Source: CALELM01 sp045617105 (GTDB lineage: Bacteria > Bacillota > Negativicutes > Selenomonadales > Selenomonadaceae). From it: 9,514 bases of DNA. Location of the stretch: NCBI GenBank assembly GCA_045617105.1, contig JAZLHW010000166.1:1-9514 (forward strand), in the 5' to 3' direction. A program made the translations under genes and the position numbers. Below, one piece after another: positions 1 to 6,237 of this stretch. Under the pieces are notes generated by a model. That model was not told the origin of the DNA. It saw only the letters and a program-made list of their open reading frames with translations, and ran no database searches. Each line of letters opens with the position of its first letter. Within the stretch, counting starts at the first letter, position 1.

Positions 1-1
1 G

Positions 2-565
2 GCTGTTTCCAGCAGTGATATTGCTGCCATGCAGAAGATTGCTTATTTGTTGCTGGGAGGAGCCATAGGCTTCATTCTTCCGTTTAGTTCTTTGCGCAGG
101 CAGGTTCAGCAGAGGCAGGACAATATTCGCCGTCAGTTGCCGGAAGCTTTGGATATTCTTTGTGTCAGCGTGGAGGCAGGTCTTTCTTTTGATGCTGCGC
201 TTGCAAAGATTTCTACTCGCATGAAGGGACCATTTATAGACGAGTGCAAGAGGATGCTGGATGATGTACGCATGGGTGCAACTCGGCGCACTGCTTTGCA
301 GGCATTGGCAGAGCGCTGTGATGTACAGGAGGTTTCCTTGTTCGTGACATCGATCATTCAGGCAGAACGGCTTGGTTCGAACATGAGTAAGACACTCAAG
401 ATTCAGGCAGATGCGGTGAGGGAACGTCATCGCCAGTGGGTTAAGGCAATGGCACTCAAAGCACCTGTCAAGATCGTGCTTCCTTTGGTTGGTCTTATTC
501 TGCCGGCGATTTTTATCGTGGCACTTGGTCCAGCAATCTTTAATATTATAACCATTATGAAATAA
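2..565 (+). CDS. tadC: TadC-like Flp pilus assembly membrane protein (5' end outside window)
   Basis: This is the C-terminal part of a type II secretion system F-domain protein, the inner-membrane platform of the Tad (Flp) pilus that works with the TadA ATPase. The reading frame is open to the left edge with no stop, so the ATG at 29 is probably internal. About 188 residues are visible, against roughly 300 for complete TadC. Counting from that ATG, residues 4-20 form a hydrophobic segment. The typical T2SSF stretch LPEALDILCVSVEAGLSFD follows, then a charged helical region with the QAERLGS motif. The protein ends in a long hydrophobic segment (about residues 148-175) that closes with IMK. The neighbouring DUF192 gene and the facing TadG-like gene support a Tad locus. 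TadC rather than TadB is inferred from terminal position and sequence style; the family call itself is firm. Confidence 0.85.
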   Translation, partial: AVSSSDIAAMQKIAYLLLGGAIGFILPFSSLRRQVQQRQDNIRRQLPEALDILCVSVEAGLSFDAALAKISTRMKGPFIDECKRMLDDVRMGATRRTALQALAERCDVQEVSLFVTSIIQAERLGSNMSKTLKIQADAVRERHRQWVKAMALKAPVKIVLPLVGLILPAIFIVALGPAIFNIITIMK

Positions 566-589
566 AGAGTAAGAAGTGAGTTGAGGGAA

Positions 590-946
590 ATGAAAAAACT
601 TACGGTTTTGACGGTTTCCCAAGAAAAATATCCGCCGCTCCATTTGGAGCTGGCGGATTCTTTTTGGGAAAGATTTCGGGGATTGATGCTAAGAGAGAGC
701 CTGCCTGCGGGAACGGGGCTGTATATCGTCCCTTGCAGCAGTATTCACATGCTTTTTATGCGGTTTTCCATTGATGCGGTATTCTTGGACAAAGAGGGGA
801 AGATCGTAAAGCTGGCACGTTCTCTGCCTCCTTGGATCGGCATGAGCATAGCCTTGGGGGCAGAGGGAGTGATGGAGCTGCCTGTTGGGACGATTGAGAG
901 GTATCAGTGGAAGGTTGGAGACGATCTGATGCTTGCTGAAGAATAG
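590..946 (+). CDS. DUF192 family protein
   Basis: A small protein of about 118 residues that matches the DUF192 family along its whole length. The order of blocks is characteristic: RFRGLMLRESLP near the start, then GLYIVPCSSIHMLFMRFSID, a VFLDKEGKIV strand, the LPP turn, and a C-terminal VMELPVGTI followed by VGDDL. No biochemical role is established for the family. There is no signal peptide, whereas some relatives are exported. The gene begins about 25 bases after tadC and is probably co-transcribed with it; DUF192 genes are often found near Tad pilus clusters in Firmicutes (established association, from memory). The start is uncertain. ATG at 590 has a GAGGG only 2 bases upstream, while an in-frame TTG at 581 has only a weak purine-rich site. 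I chose the ATG because it gives the common MKKL beginning. Confidence 0.8.
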   Translation: MKKLTVLTVSQEKYPPLHLELADSFWERFRGLMLRESLPAGTGLYIVPCSSIHMLFMRFSIDAVFLDKEGKIVKLARSLPPWIGMSIALGAEGVMELPVGTIERYQWKVGDDLMLAEE

Positions 947-1008
947 AAACAAAAAAGAAGCTGTGATATATGATAAAGGGGAAGAAGCCTGATTCTAGTT
1001 TGCTGAAA

Positions 1009-1037
1009 GCTTGATAGCTGTGATGCCGTGGTATATT
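1009..1037 (+). promoter_or_regulatory. Promoter of short RNA, copy A
   Basis: The -10 is TATATT at 1032-1037. The -35 is either TTGATA at 1011-1016 (15 bp spacer) or GCTTGA at 1009-1014 (17 bp spacer). The block from about 1002 to 1040 is clearly homologous to the promoter block at 9119-9160, including the shared spacer TAGCTGTGATG. Relative to that copy it has lost two bases just after the -35, which probably weakens it. Predicted start of transcription is about 1044. Confidence 0.55.
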
Positions 1038-1043
1038 GGACGC

Positions 1044-1114
1044 AGAAATCGGATATGGTCATTTCAAGAACAACTAAAAATGCCCCTACGGCTGGCTGCC
1101 GTGGGGGCATTTTT
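1044..1114 (+). ncRNA. Short antitoxin-like RNA, copy A (no toxin nearby)
   Basis: A predicted RNA of about 70 nt, running from the promoter at 1009-1037 to the hairpin at 1076-1114. It is a diverged paralogue of the RNA at 9164-9232. The promoter block aligns over about 40 bases, and both RNAs end in a hairpin starting with AAATGCCCC. The 5' part, which in the 9.2 kb copy carries the target-recognition sequence, is different here. Its complement reads GAAATGACCATATCCGAT, which looks like a start-codon region (an ATG followed by sense codons), so the cognate target may be a toxin gene elsewhere. No hydrophobic small ORF lies opposite it. Transcription would converge on the pilus-type gene ending at 1127. 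Expression is inferred from sequence only. Confidence 0.5.
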
Positions 1115-1124
1115 GCTGTTCTTG
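1065..1124. terminator. Bidirectional terminator with extended dyad
   Basis: The core stem pairs 1076-1092 with 1098-1114 (17 bp with one G-T pair, loop TGGCT), flanked by A5 on one side and T5 on the other, so it can stop transcription in both directions. An outer arm, CAAGAACA at 1065-1072 with TGTTCTTG at 1117-1124, pairs perfectly and lengthens the dyad. It serves the short RNA on the plus strand and the pilus-type gene that ends at 1127 on the minus strand. Confidence 0.85.
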
Positions 1125-1126
1125 TT

Positions 1127-2623
1127 TTAGTTCCAGTCGATGTTGCTTGGTGGAGTTATGAGGGAAATGCTCAATCCGGAGGAGTTTCCGTTGCCGCTGC
1201 CGCCGCCAAGGTCATCAAATCTTTCGTAGGTGTAGGTTCCGCCGCCGCCCTGCAGGTTGAGTCCCTGCGTGGCAATCGTGCCGCTGAAGGTACCGCCGTT
1301 AAGATTGACGAGAACACCTTCATTTATGTCTGCATTCGGGGCGTAGATAACGCCGCGGAAGGTTTTGCCCTCTTTGAGGTTGAAATGTACTTTTCCGGTT
1401 CCCGTATAGCAAATGATGATAGGAACCCCCGTGCTGTCGTCTTGCATTTCGTTCATGTCAATGTTGACGGTTCCAAGTGTATCATCAATGTAAAGGTAGA
1501 CAGGCTTGTTGGGGTCGCTGGAGGCTATCGACTTGTCAATATGGATACTCAGGTTTGGCAGCTGTTTTCCGCTTTGATCGTTATGGAAGTAGGTCACCGT
1601 GCCGGGCGTAAATATATTTGGATCCGAGGAGCTTACAGTTTTATCAGAGGTGTAAATGTCCTGCGGATAGTTTTTGTAGTCCTTGGGATATTCCTTCGGC
1701 TGCATCAAGGGGTTGTTTTTCATTGCCTTGACGGTCAAACCAAATTCACCGACAGGCTTGCCGTTCTCGTCCTTTGACTCAAAATCGAATTGCTTATACG
1801 ACTCCTTTGTCCAGTAGCCGTTCGCTTGGTCAAAACCGTTGCTGTCAAATTGCGTGCTGCCTTTGGAAATTGCACCGTTGACAGAAAGTCCCTCGTTTTT
1901 TGCACGCATGGTAAAGAAGCGATCGAGCTTATTCGACTGTGTGCTGTACTTGATATTGTCTGGATCTATTTTGTAGTTTGGATCGTTTTTTCCTTCCGGC
2001 TTGCCGTCTGTGTAGGAGATCTTTCCATCAAAGGTGGTAATGATCTGACCGGCTGTGTTGAAATTATCCGGGCTTTCGATGGCATTGACTGAGGAGGCAA
2101 AGCGCTCAAAAATAAACAGGCTGTCAAATGGATTGGAGCCGCCGCCAGCCTGCGAAATGGCTGCCGTACCTCTTGCCGTACAGGCAATGGTATTCATGCC
2201 AAAGCACTTTAAAAAGTAGGTCTCCACGTTCTCTGCCAGTTCTACCCGATAATAGGTTTTGTCGTCCTTTTCCCTTACCTTGTAGACAGGGTCGCCGGTC
2301 TTGTCGATGTCAATGGGCGTTTTCTTCTCTGGGTGGATCAATCGCTGGATAATAGTTGCAGATAGGTTCTTCTTGACATATTTTCCTGCCATGAGGTCAG
2401 CATCGTCATGATAGGATGTCGTGTTCTGTGCCGTGACATATTCGCGCGCACCGGCAAGTGCTGCGGCATCTGCTGCGTTTTGCAGCTTGCTGTGATGCAT
2501 ATACAGGTTCCCGAGATCTACGGCAACCGCTGTGCAGGCAAACAACAAGGAGAGAGTCAGTGCGGTCAGCGCAATCATGGCTCCCTTTTGGTGTTGGATG
2601 CCAAAAGATTCAAAAAATTTCAT
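1127..2623 (-). CDS. TadG/TadE-like pilus-associated or secreted protein
   Basis: A 498-residue protein with a putative Tad-family N-terminus: a short cytoplasmic leader, KGA at residues 13-15, then one membrane segment (about 15-36). It continues with VDLGNLYMHHSKLQNAADAA and LAGAREY, the hallmark of TadG/TadE-like pseudopilin-associated proteins. The rest is presumably outside the membrane: a lysine- and aspartate-rich middle, then a glycine-rich C-terminal region (about 395-465) with repeating strands such as FRGVIYAPNADI and GTFSGTIATQGLNLQGGGG. That region suggests a small beta-helix or adhesin-like fold and ends in a Gly/Ser-rich tail. There is no LPXTG. The start ATG has AAGGGTGGGG 7 bases upstream. 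The gene is convergent with tadC-DUF192. It may be a minor pilin or surface adhesin of the Tad system; the N-terminal family call is firm, the role is inferred. Confidence 0.75.
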   Translation of the reverse strand: MKFFESFGIQHQKGAMIALTALTLSLLFACTAVAVDLGNLYMHHSKLQNAADAAALAGAREYVTAQNTTSYHDDADLMAGKYVKKNLSATIIQRLIHPEKKTPIDIDKTGDPVYKVREKDDKTYYRVELAENVETYFLKCFGMNTIACTARGTAAISQAGGGSNPFDSLFIFERFASSVNAIESPDNFNTAGQIITTFDGKISYTDGKPEGKNDPNYKIDPDNIKYSTQSNKLDRFFTMRAKNEGLSVNGAISKGSTQFDSNGFDQANGYWTKESYKQFDFESKDENGKPVGEFGLTVKAMKNNPLMQPKEYPKDYKNYPQDIYTSDKTVSSSDPNIFTPGTVTYFHNDQSGKQLPNLSIHIDKSIASSDPNKPVYLYIDDTLGTVNIDMNEMQDDSTGVPIIICYTGTGKVHFNLKEGKTFRGVIYAPNADINEGVLVNLNGGTFSGTIATQGLNLQGGGGTYTYERFDDLGGGSGNGNSSGLSISLITPPSNIDWN

Positions 2624-2645
2624 CCAATATCCCCACCCTTTTCTT

Positions 2646-2675
2646 TCTATAAAAATGCAGAAATTCTTTGTTCAA
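2646..2675 (-). promoter_or_regulatory. Possible promoter of the TadG-like gene
   Basis: On the minus strand TTGAAC (2675-2670) is followed after 18 bp by TATAGA (2651-2646). Each box matches four of six consensus bases. The start would fall near 2639, leaving a very short leader that begins at the ribosome site. It is a weak call. The remainder of the gap up to 2780 holds an imperfect hairpin (2731-2768) and nothing else I recognise. Confidence 0.3.
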
Positions 2676-2776
2676 TTAAAGCATATTCCAGAACGGTTGT
2701 CTAGTATTTTAAGAAAAATGTTTTGATTTTTTGCCGCAGGTATTGCAGTGATGAATGCAATCTGGCAAAGGGAATG

Positions 2777-2812
2777 AAAAACCGATGCCGCTTTCGGCAT
2801 CGGTCGCTTTTT
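2777..2812. terminator. Intrinsic terminator of the guanylate-kinase-like gene
   Basis: CCGATGCCG (2782-2790) and CGGCATCGG (2795-2803) form a perfect 9 bp stem around a CTTT/AAAG loop. On the minus strand the stem runs directly into T5 (complement of 2777-2781), 8 bases after the gene's stop codon. A TCGCTTTTT tract on the other side makes it usable on the plus strand too. Confidence 0.88.
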
Positions 2813-3389
2813 ATCTGATGAGCTTGTCGAATTGCTCCTGCGGAGGGAGCGTCATGAGTCCCATGATGGAAAGTACCTGCTCGAATGCTGTGTTGAGCTT
2901 TCCCGTATTTTTTACAACGTAGTTCGTTACCTTCCAGTTGTCGAATTCATTGTTCGTTTCGGCATATTCCAAGTGATATTTGATTTCGTCATTGCGAAGC
3001 CCCATGCGCAGCATACGGTCAACGATTGCCGTGTAGTCTGCCATCAGGTAGATGGTGTAGAAATCCTGCTTGACGAATTTCGAGATCTGCTTGATCCCGT
3101 TGGCATCAAGCACCATGATGGAAAGCTTGTTCTTGTTCATGGCATTCAGGATGTCCTTTTTGAGTATGCCATAATAGTTTCCCTTGTAGGAGACTCTGAC
3201 GATGAAATCCTGCTTCAAGAATTCATCGCGCGGCATGGTTTTGTAAAGCTTGCTTGCCGTGTCCTTTTCCGGTATGGTTCGTGTCGTATAGGTCGGGATT
3301 TGCGGTATGCCCATGGACATCAGCTGGGTGATCATGGTTGTCTTTCCGGCAGCATGCGGTCCAACAAATGCAAAAATTTTGTTTGCCAT
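2811..3389 (-). CDS. Divergent guanylate-kinase-like P-loop protein
   Basis: A 192-residue protein with the guanylate kinase fold order: Walker A GPHAAGKTT (residues 10-18), the TYTTRT stretch (33-38), the RDEF helix (54-57), GNYYGI (70-75), VLDANGI (93-99) and a lid-like helix RMLRMGLRNDEIK (125-137). Housekeeping guanylate kinases phosphorylate GMP with ATP. Several GMP-binding residues appear changed, however. The second arginine of TTRxxR is proline 40, the glutamate of the FLEW motif is valine 64, and the serine or threonine after YYG is isoleucine. The first Arg (37), a Tyr of the GNYYG motif and Asp 95 remain. I infer a paralogue with altered or lost GMP activity. GGGAG lies 10 bases before the ATG. 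The gene is monocistronic, with promoter at 3446-3474 and terminator at 2777-2812. Confidence 0.75.
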   Translation of the reverse strand: MANKIFAFVGPHAAGKTTMITQLMSMGIPQIPTYTTRTIPEKDTASKLYKTMPRDEFLKQDFIVRVSYKGNYYGILKKDILNAMNKNKLSIMVLDANGIKQISKFVKQDFYTIYLMADYTAIVDRMLRMGLRNDEIKYHLEYAETNNEFDNWKVTNYVVKNTGKLNTAFEQVLSIMGLMTLPPQEQFDKLIR

Positions 3390-3445
3390 AATGGTTCAAC
3401 TCCCGTCATGTTGAATTTTATTTATTAAGCTCTGTTCTTAACTTT

Positions 3446-3474
3446 ATTCTATCATATTTTTGTTTTATTTGCAA
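3446..3474 (-). promoter_or_regulatory. Promoter of the guanylate-kinase-like gene
   Basis: On the minus strand TTGCAA (3474-3469), a 17 bp A/T-rich spacer and TAGAAT (3451-3446), preceded by TGA, give an extended -10. Transcription should start near 3439, about 50 bases before the start codon. Confidence 0.65.
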
Positions 3475-3485
3475 AAAAATGATAA

Positions 3486-3588
3486 AAAATACAAAAGCGA
3501 GAGCTACCGAACGCTCTCGCTTTTGCCACCTCTATACCTTGCCTTCTGCCAAACTACTGCATCCTCCACAAGATACAGTAGCCCTCCC
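3486..3588 (-). ncRNA. Candidate small RNA or small-peptide mRNA of about 100 nt
   Basis: This is a complete minimal transcription unit on the minus strand: near-consensus promoter (3595-3623), about 100 nt of transcript, strong terminator (3493-3524). The RNA would begin GGGAGGG and then fold into a 10 bp stem, CTACTGTATC with GATGCAGTAG (one G-U pair). The loop is UUGUGGAG, so a GGAG is exposed. A purine-rich linker with several AGG/GG runs follows, then the terminator stem. GGA in a hairpin loop is the known shape of a CsrA site and would also mimic a ribosome site; either role is speculation. A 28-codon ORF runs through the unit (separate entry). I do not recognise a known RNA family. Confidence 0.55.
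3493..3524 (-). terminator. Strong intrinsic hairpin upstream of the guanylate-kinase-like gene
   Basis: AAAAGCGAGAGC (3493-3504) and GCTCTCGCTTTT (3513-3524) form a perfect 12 bp stem with an 8-base loop. On the minus strand it is followed by a T-rich tract (TTTTGTATTTTTT), so it ends the short transcript starting near 3588 and insulates the promoter at 3446-3474. Confidence 0.85.
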
Positions 3589-3590
3589 AT
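3504..3590 (-). CDS. Possible 28-codon peptide inside the small transcript
   Basis: ATG at 3590-3588 opens a 28-codon frame. The conceptual peptide starts MGGLLYLVEDAV, has a basic middle KARYRGG and ends SESVR. Its stop codon TAG lies in the loop edge of the terminator hairpin, so the last codons are encoded by the stem itself. The predicted transcription start is at or within the ATG, so translation would have to be leaderless, or begin at the in-frame GTG seven codons later, about 12 bases after GGGAGGG. It could be a real small protein, a leader peptide whose translation melts the terminator upstream of the guanylate-kinase-like gene, or chance. Low confidence. Confidence 0.3.
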   Translation of the reverse strand: MGGLLYLVEDAVVWQKARYRGGKSESVR

Positions 3591-3594
3591 GACT

Positions 3595-3623
3595 ATAATA
3601 CAATAACATGGGGAGATTTTCAA
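3595..3623 (-). promoter_or_regulatory. Strong promoter of the small minus-strand transcript
   Basis: TTGAAA (3623-3618), exactly 17 bp, then TATTAT (3600-3595) on the minus strand; each box is one base off the sigma-A/sigma-70 consensus. Predicted start is about 3588. The remaining stretch 3624-3740 before the threonine synthase gene is A/T rich, and I see no convincing plus-strand promoter in it. Confidence 0.7.
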
Positions 3624-3756
3624 GGGGAAAAATAAATTTTTGTAAAATTTTTTGAAAGGCTGGAGAAAGAAAGGAATTTTCAATGTTTTGGAGAATCATG
3701 TAGTATGGGGAAAATTTCTATATATAGTATGGAAATTCTAAAAGGGGATGAATCCA

Positions 3757-4752
3757 ATGTATTTTTATTGTGAAAAATGTAAAAAACAATATCCTTTGAT
3801 TACGCATTCCTATATGTGTGAGTGCGGCGGTATGTTTCGTTTGCACAAGAGCGACAGTGATGAGTGTGCAAATGATATTTCGATTGGCGAGGGCGTGACT
3901 CCGCTGATGCCGTTCCGTGCCAATCATCAGGACTTCATTTTGAAGATGGAGAATCTGCAGCCAACGGGTTCCTTCAAGGATCGCGGAGCGTATCGTTTGA
4001 TCAATGAGATCCACAAGATCGGTATTCGGAAGGTTGCGATGGATTCGGCAGGAAATGCAGGCGCTGCGATTGCGGCTTATGCGGCCGCTGCGGATATGGA
4101 ATGTACGATCTACATGCCGGAGGATGCTTCCGTGGAGCGGTTCAAGCAGATCGAGAGCTATGGCGCAAAGACGGTGAAGGTTCCAAAGAGCCGTATGAGT
4201 GCCTGCACAGCCGTCAAGGAAAATCTCGGGGATGCTTATTATGCTTCGCATGTTTACAATCCGCTCTTTACGGAGGGCATGAAGTCTATGGCACATGAGA
4301 TCTATCATCAGCTGGGTGACCAAGTGCCGGAGTATATTTTCATGCCGGTAGGGAACGGCACGATGCTTTTGGGACTTTTCCTTGGATTCGTGGAGATTGG
4401 CCGCCTGCCTCATTTTGTTGCCGTGCAGAGCAAGGAATGTGCTCCTCTCTATGAGGCATTCCATGGGCTTGAGCCGGAACCAAAGCGTACTACGGTGGCA
4501 TCGGCGATCCGTATTGAGCAGCCGAAGCGCCTGAATGATATGTTGGAGGCTCTGCGGGCAAGCAATGGCGATGTCATTGCTGTAGATGATGAGAAGATTC
4601 TCAAGGCGAAGGATTATTTGGGTGCGCGCGGTATTTATGTGGAAACGACTTCTGCGGCGGCACTTGCCGGTGCATTGAAGTATTTCCCGAATGGAAAACC
4701 AGACAATTACCGCGTGATCATCCCGATTACGGGACATGGCCTCAAGGGTTGA
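3757..4752 (+). CDS. thrC: Threonine synthase
   Basis: A PLP enzyme of fold type II that converts O-phosphohomoserine to threonine in the cytoplasm. At the N-terminus four cysteines (5, 8, 21, 23) form a small zinc-ribbon-like module, as in many threonine synthases. The cofactor lysine is K74 in PTGSFKDRG. The substrate loop is SAGNAGAA (97-104), the phosphate-binding turn is GNGT (199-202), and the protein closes with the family's TGHGLK near the C-terminus. Its 331 residues fit the short class of about 330-350. An ATG at 3748 is in frame but abuts the ribosome site AAAGGGG, so the ATG at 3757, 9 bases downstream of it, is the better start. It heads a probable operon with the phosphatase 19 bases downstream. 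A related PLP lyase is possible but less likely. Confidence 0.85.
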   Translation: MYFYCEKCKKQYPLITHSYMCECGGMFRLHKSDSDECANDISIGEGVTPLMPFRANHQDFILKMENLQPTGSFKDRGAYRLINEIHKIGIRKVAMDSAGNAGAAIAAYAAAADMECTIYMPEDASVERFKQIESYGAKTVKVPKSRMSACTAVKENLGDAYYASHVYNPLFTEGMKSMAHEIYHQLGDQVPEYIFMPVGNGTMLLGLFLGFVEIGRLPHFVAVQSKECAPLYEAFHGLEPEPKRTTVASAIRIEQPKRLNDMLEALRASNGDVIAVDDEKILKAKDYLGARGIYVETTSAAALAGALKYFPNGKPDNYRVIIPITGHGLKG

Positions 4753-4771
4753 GTTTGGAGCGTGATGGCAG

Positions 4772-5668
4772 TTGCTTCATGCGATGATCGATGTTGGTTC
4801 CAATACGATACGCATGGCAGTCTATGAAATCGAGGGAAGCCGCATAGAGATGCTGATGAAGAAGAAGCATACTGTGGGGCTTGCCTCTTATCTCGTGGAT
4901 GGTGTCATGCAGAAGGAAGGAATCGACAAGGCGGTAGAGGTTTTGCAGGGGTTCCGCTCCTTTTTGCAGAGCCTTCGGATCACGGAGGTGTCTGCATTTG
5001 CAACAGCGGCGCTCCGCAATGCGAAAAATAGTGCGGAGGCAGTGCAGGAAATCTGGGAACGCTCCTCGGTACTCCTGTATATTGTCAGCGGTGACGAGGA
5101 AGCGGAGCTTGGTTTTGCCGGTGCAACGCATGATCTGCCGGAGGATACAGGACTTTTAGTGGATATCGGCGGAGCCAGTACGGAGATCGTTTTTTTTCGG
5201 GAGAAAAGGATCGTGAGAAAGCGGAGCTTTCCGATGGGTTCCCGTTGTATGCACAAGAAATTTTCTTCGGACGTTCTTTCCAGCAGCGAGGAGTGCCTGC
5301 GCATACGTCAAGAGGCGAAACAGATCCTTGGAGCTGCGGAGGAATTTCGAGAGATCTCCTATCCTGTGCTTTGCGGCATCGGAGGCACGTTCAAGGGGGC
5401 TATGGCTCTCTGCCAAGAGGTGCTTGGCGGTGATGGCAGTCTTTTGAAGGTTTCTGCGATGCGGGAGCTGCTGGTGAGGTTTCAGAGACGGGATGTTTTT
5501 TCAGAGGCGGACGTTGCTCATTTAATGAGGGCAGTTCCTGAACGTATGGACACGATCGTTCCGGGTTTGGTGATCGCAGATGTGATTGCAGAGCGTTTTA
5601 ACTGCGAGGAGATCCGCTACAGCGATTCGGGCGTGAGGGAAGGATATATTTATTCCAAGATTTTGTAA
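4772..5668 (+). CDS. Ppx/GppA family phosphatase (short form)
   Basis: A 298-residue member of the ASKHA-fold exopolyphosphatase / guanosine pentaphosphate phosphohydrolase family, which removes phosphate from polyphosphate or pppGpp in the cytoplasm. The ordered motifs are present: IDVGSNTIRM (6-15), ATAALRNAKN (77-86), the acidic catalytic segment VSGDEEAELG (105-114), LLVDIGGASTEI (128-139), the FPMGSR turn (153-158) and GIGGT (202-206). DIGGAST carries Ala where Gly is usual. The length fits the two-subdomain form without the HD-like and C-terminal extensions of E. coli PPX. The start is TTG at 4772, with TTTGGAG 11 bases upstream; an in-frame TGA at 4763 rules out a longer form, and ATG 4784 would remove the normal lead-in residues. 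It lies 19 bases after thrC. The sequence cannot tell polyphosphate from pppGpp as substrate. Confidence 0.85.
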   Translation: MLHAMIDVGSNTIRMAVYEIEGSRIEMLMKKKHTVGLASYLVDGVMQKEGIDKAVEVLQGFRSFLQSLRITEVSAFATAALRNAKNSAEAVQEIWERSSVLLYIVSGDEEAELGFAGATHDLPEDTGLLVDIGGASTEIVFFREKRIVRKRSFPMGSRCMHKKFSSDVLSSSEECLRIRQEAKQILGAAEEFREISYPVLCGIGGTFKGAMALCQEVLGGDGSLLKVSAMRELLVRFQRRDVFSEADVAHLMRAVPERMDTIVPGLVIADVIAERFNCEEIRYSDSGVREGYIYSKIL

Positions 5669-5706
5669 GATAAGGATGCATTCGTGCAAGGGGCAGGTGA
5701 GTTTTC

Positions 5707-6018
5707 ATGGAGATTTTTGTATATCGGGCGGTTCGGTACAAGAAGGTGCTGGATTTCCAGTATGATTTTTGTAAGGTGGAAAAATGCCTGAAGGAAAAGT
5801 TTGAGGGCAAAGCGGCAAGCCTTGAGGATATCTTGGAAACGGCACTGTCCCTTGGTCAGTTCGATAATCCGGCACACAAGAAATCCTACGAGAAGATGCT
5901 GCAGGATGGGTATGTCCGTTTTGACATTGGAAAAGGGCATGGTGTTCTGTTCTTTTTTGAACGTCCGCCGGCTTCGGAGGATATCAGCGTATATGTGAAG
6001 TGCGTGATCGCTTCCTGA
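5707..6018 (+). CDS. Hypothetical protein, 103 residues
   Basis: I do not recognise a family. The ATG follows AGGTGAG by about 6 bases, a good ribosome site, and the gene lies 38 bases after the phosphatase and just before a strong terminator, so it is very likely real and the last gene of the thrC operon. The protein is soluble-looking, with no signal or membrane segment. A basic, aromatic N-terminus (VYRAVRYKKV) precedes helical acidic-basic segments, and the C-terminal half has alternating strands (GYVRFDIGKG, GVLFFFER, VYVKCVIAS). Its small size and mixed alpha/beta pattern give no function. Confidence 0.7.
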   Translation: MEIFVYRAVRYKKVLDFQYDFCKVEKCLKEKFEGKAASLEDILETALSLGQFDNPAHKKSYEKMLQDGYVRFDIGKGHGVLFFFERPPASEDISVYVKCVIAS

Positions 6019-6028
6019 GATGAAGAAG

Positions 6029-6071
6029 GTCTGTCAGTGCCTTGCAGTATGGGCATTGGTGGACTTTTTTT
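6029..6071 (+). terminator. Terminator of the thrC-phosphatase-hypothetical operon
   Basis: The 13-base arms 6029-6041 and 6052-6064 pair along their full length (several G-U pairs) around a 10-base loop, followed at once by T7 (6065-6071). The hairpin begins 10 bases after the stop codon of the 103-residue gene. Confidence 0.85.
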
Positions 6072-6208
6072 GTTGAAAATGATAAAATAACGAGGTGAAC
6101 ACTTCTAGGAAAGCAGAGTTTTAACCTAGTCTGCCAGAAGTCCTCTGCCTTTTAGGTGGGGGATGAAGGCGGGGATGGCGAATTTATGTAAGTAATTGAG
6201 CCATACTA

Positions 6209-6237
6209 TTGTTCTGAAAATAGTTGTGTAGTATAAT
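6209..6237 (+). promoter_or_regulatory. Promoter for the structured RNA and probably gyrA
   Basis: The -10 is a perfect TATAAT at 6232-6237, with TTGTTC at 6209-6214 (17 bp spacer) as -35. Predicted start is about 6244, at the 5' edge of the folded region. The hairpin ending at 6542 is not followed by a T-run, so transcription may continue into gyrA. Confidence 0.55.

Noticed and set aside
1028..1777. A 249-codon plus-strand frame, with a further one at 1790-2092.
   Set aside because: These overlap the TadG-like gene on the minus strand. The first would start inside the short RNA and run through its terminator. Translation is V/G-rich without domain features.
2731..2768. Imperfect hairpin TTGCC...ATTGCA...TGCAAT...GGCAA between the two minus-strand genes.
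   Set aside because: No T-tract in either direction and a bulged stem; I cannot assign a role. The nearby hairpin at 2782-2803 is the real terminator.
3649..3677. TTGAAA-17-AATTTT as a promoter for threonine synthase.
   Set aside because: The -10 is poor (three of six) and the surrounding A/T-rich DNA makes chance matches likely.
3718..4737. A 339-codon minus-strand frame opposite threonine synthase.
   Set aside because: Shadow frame: no recognisable motif, odd composition, and the plus-strand gene has all catalytic motifs.
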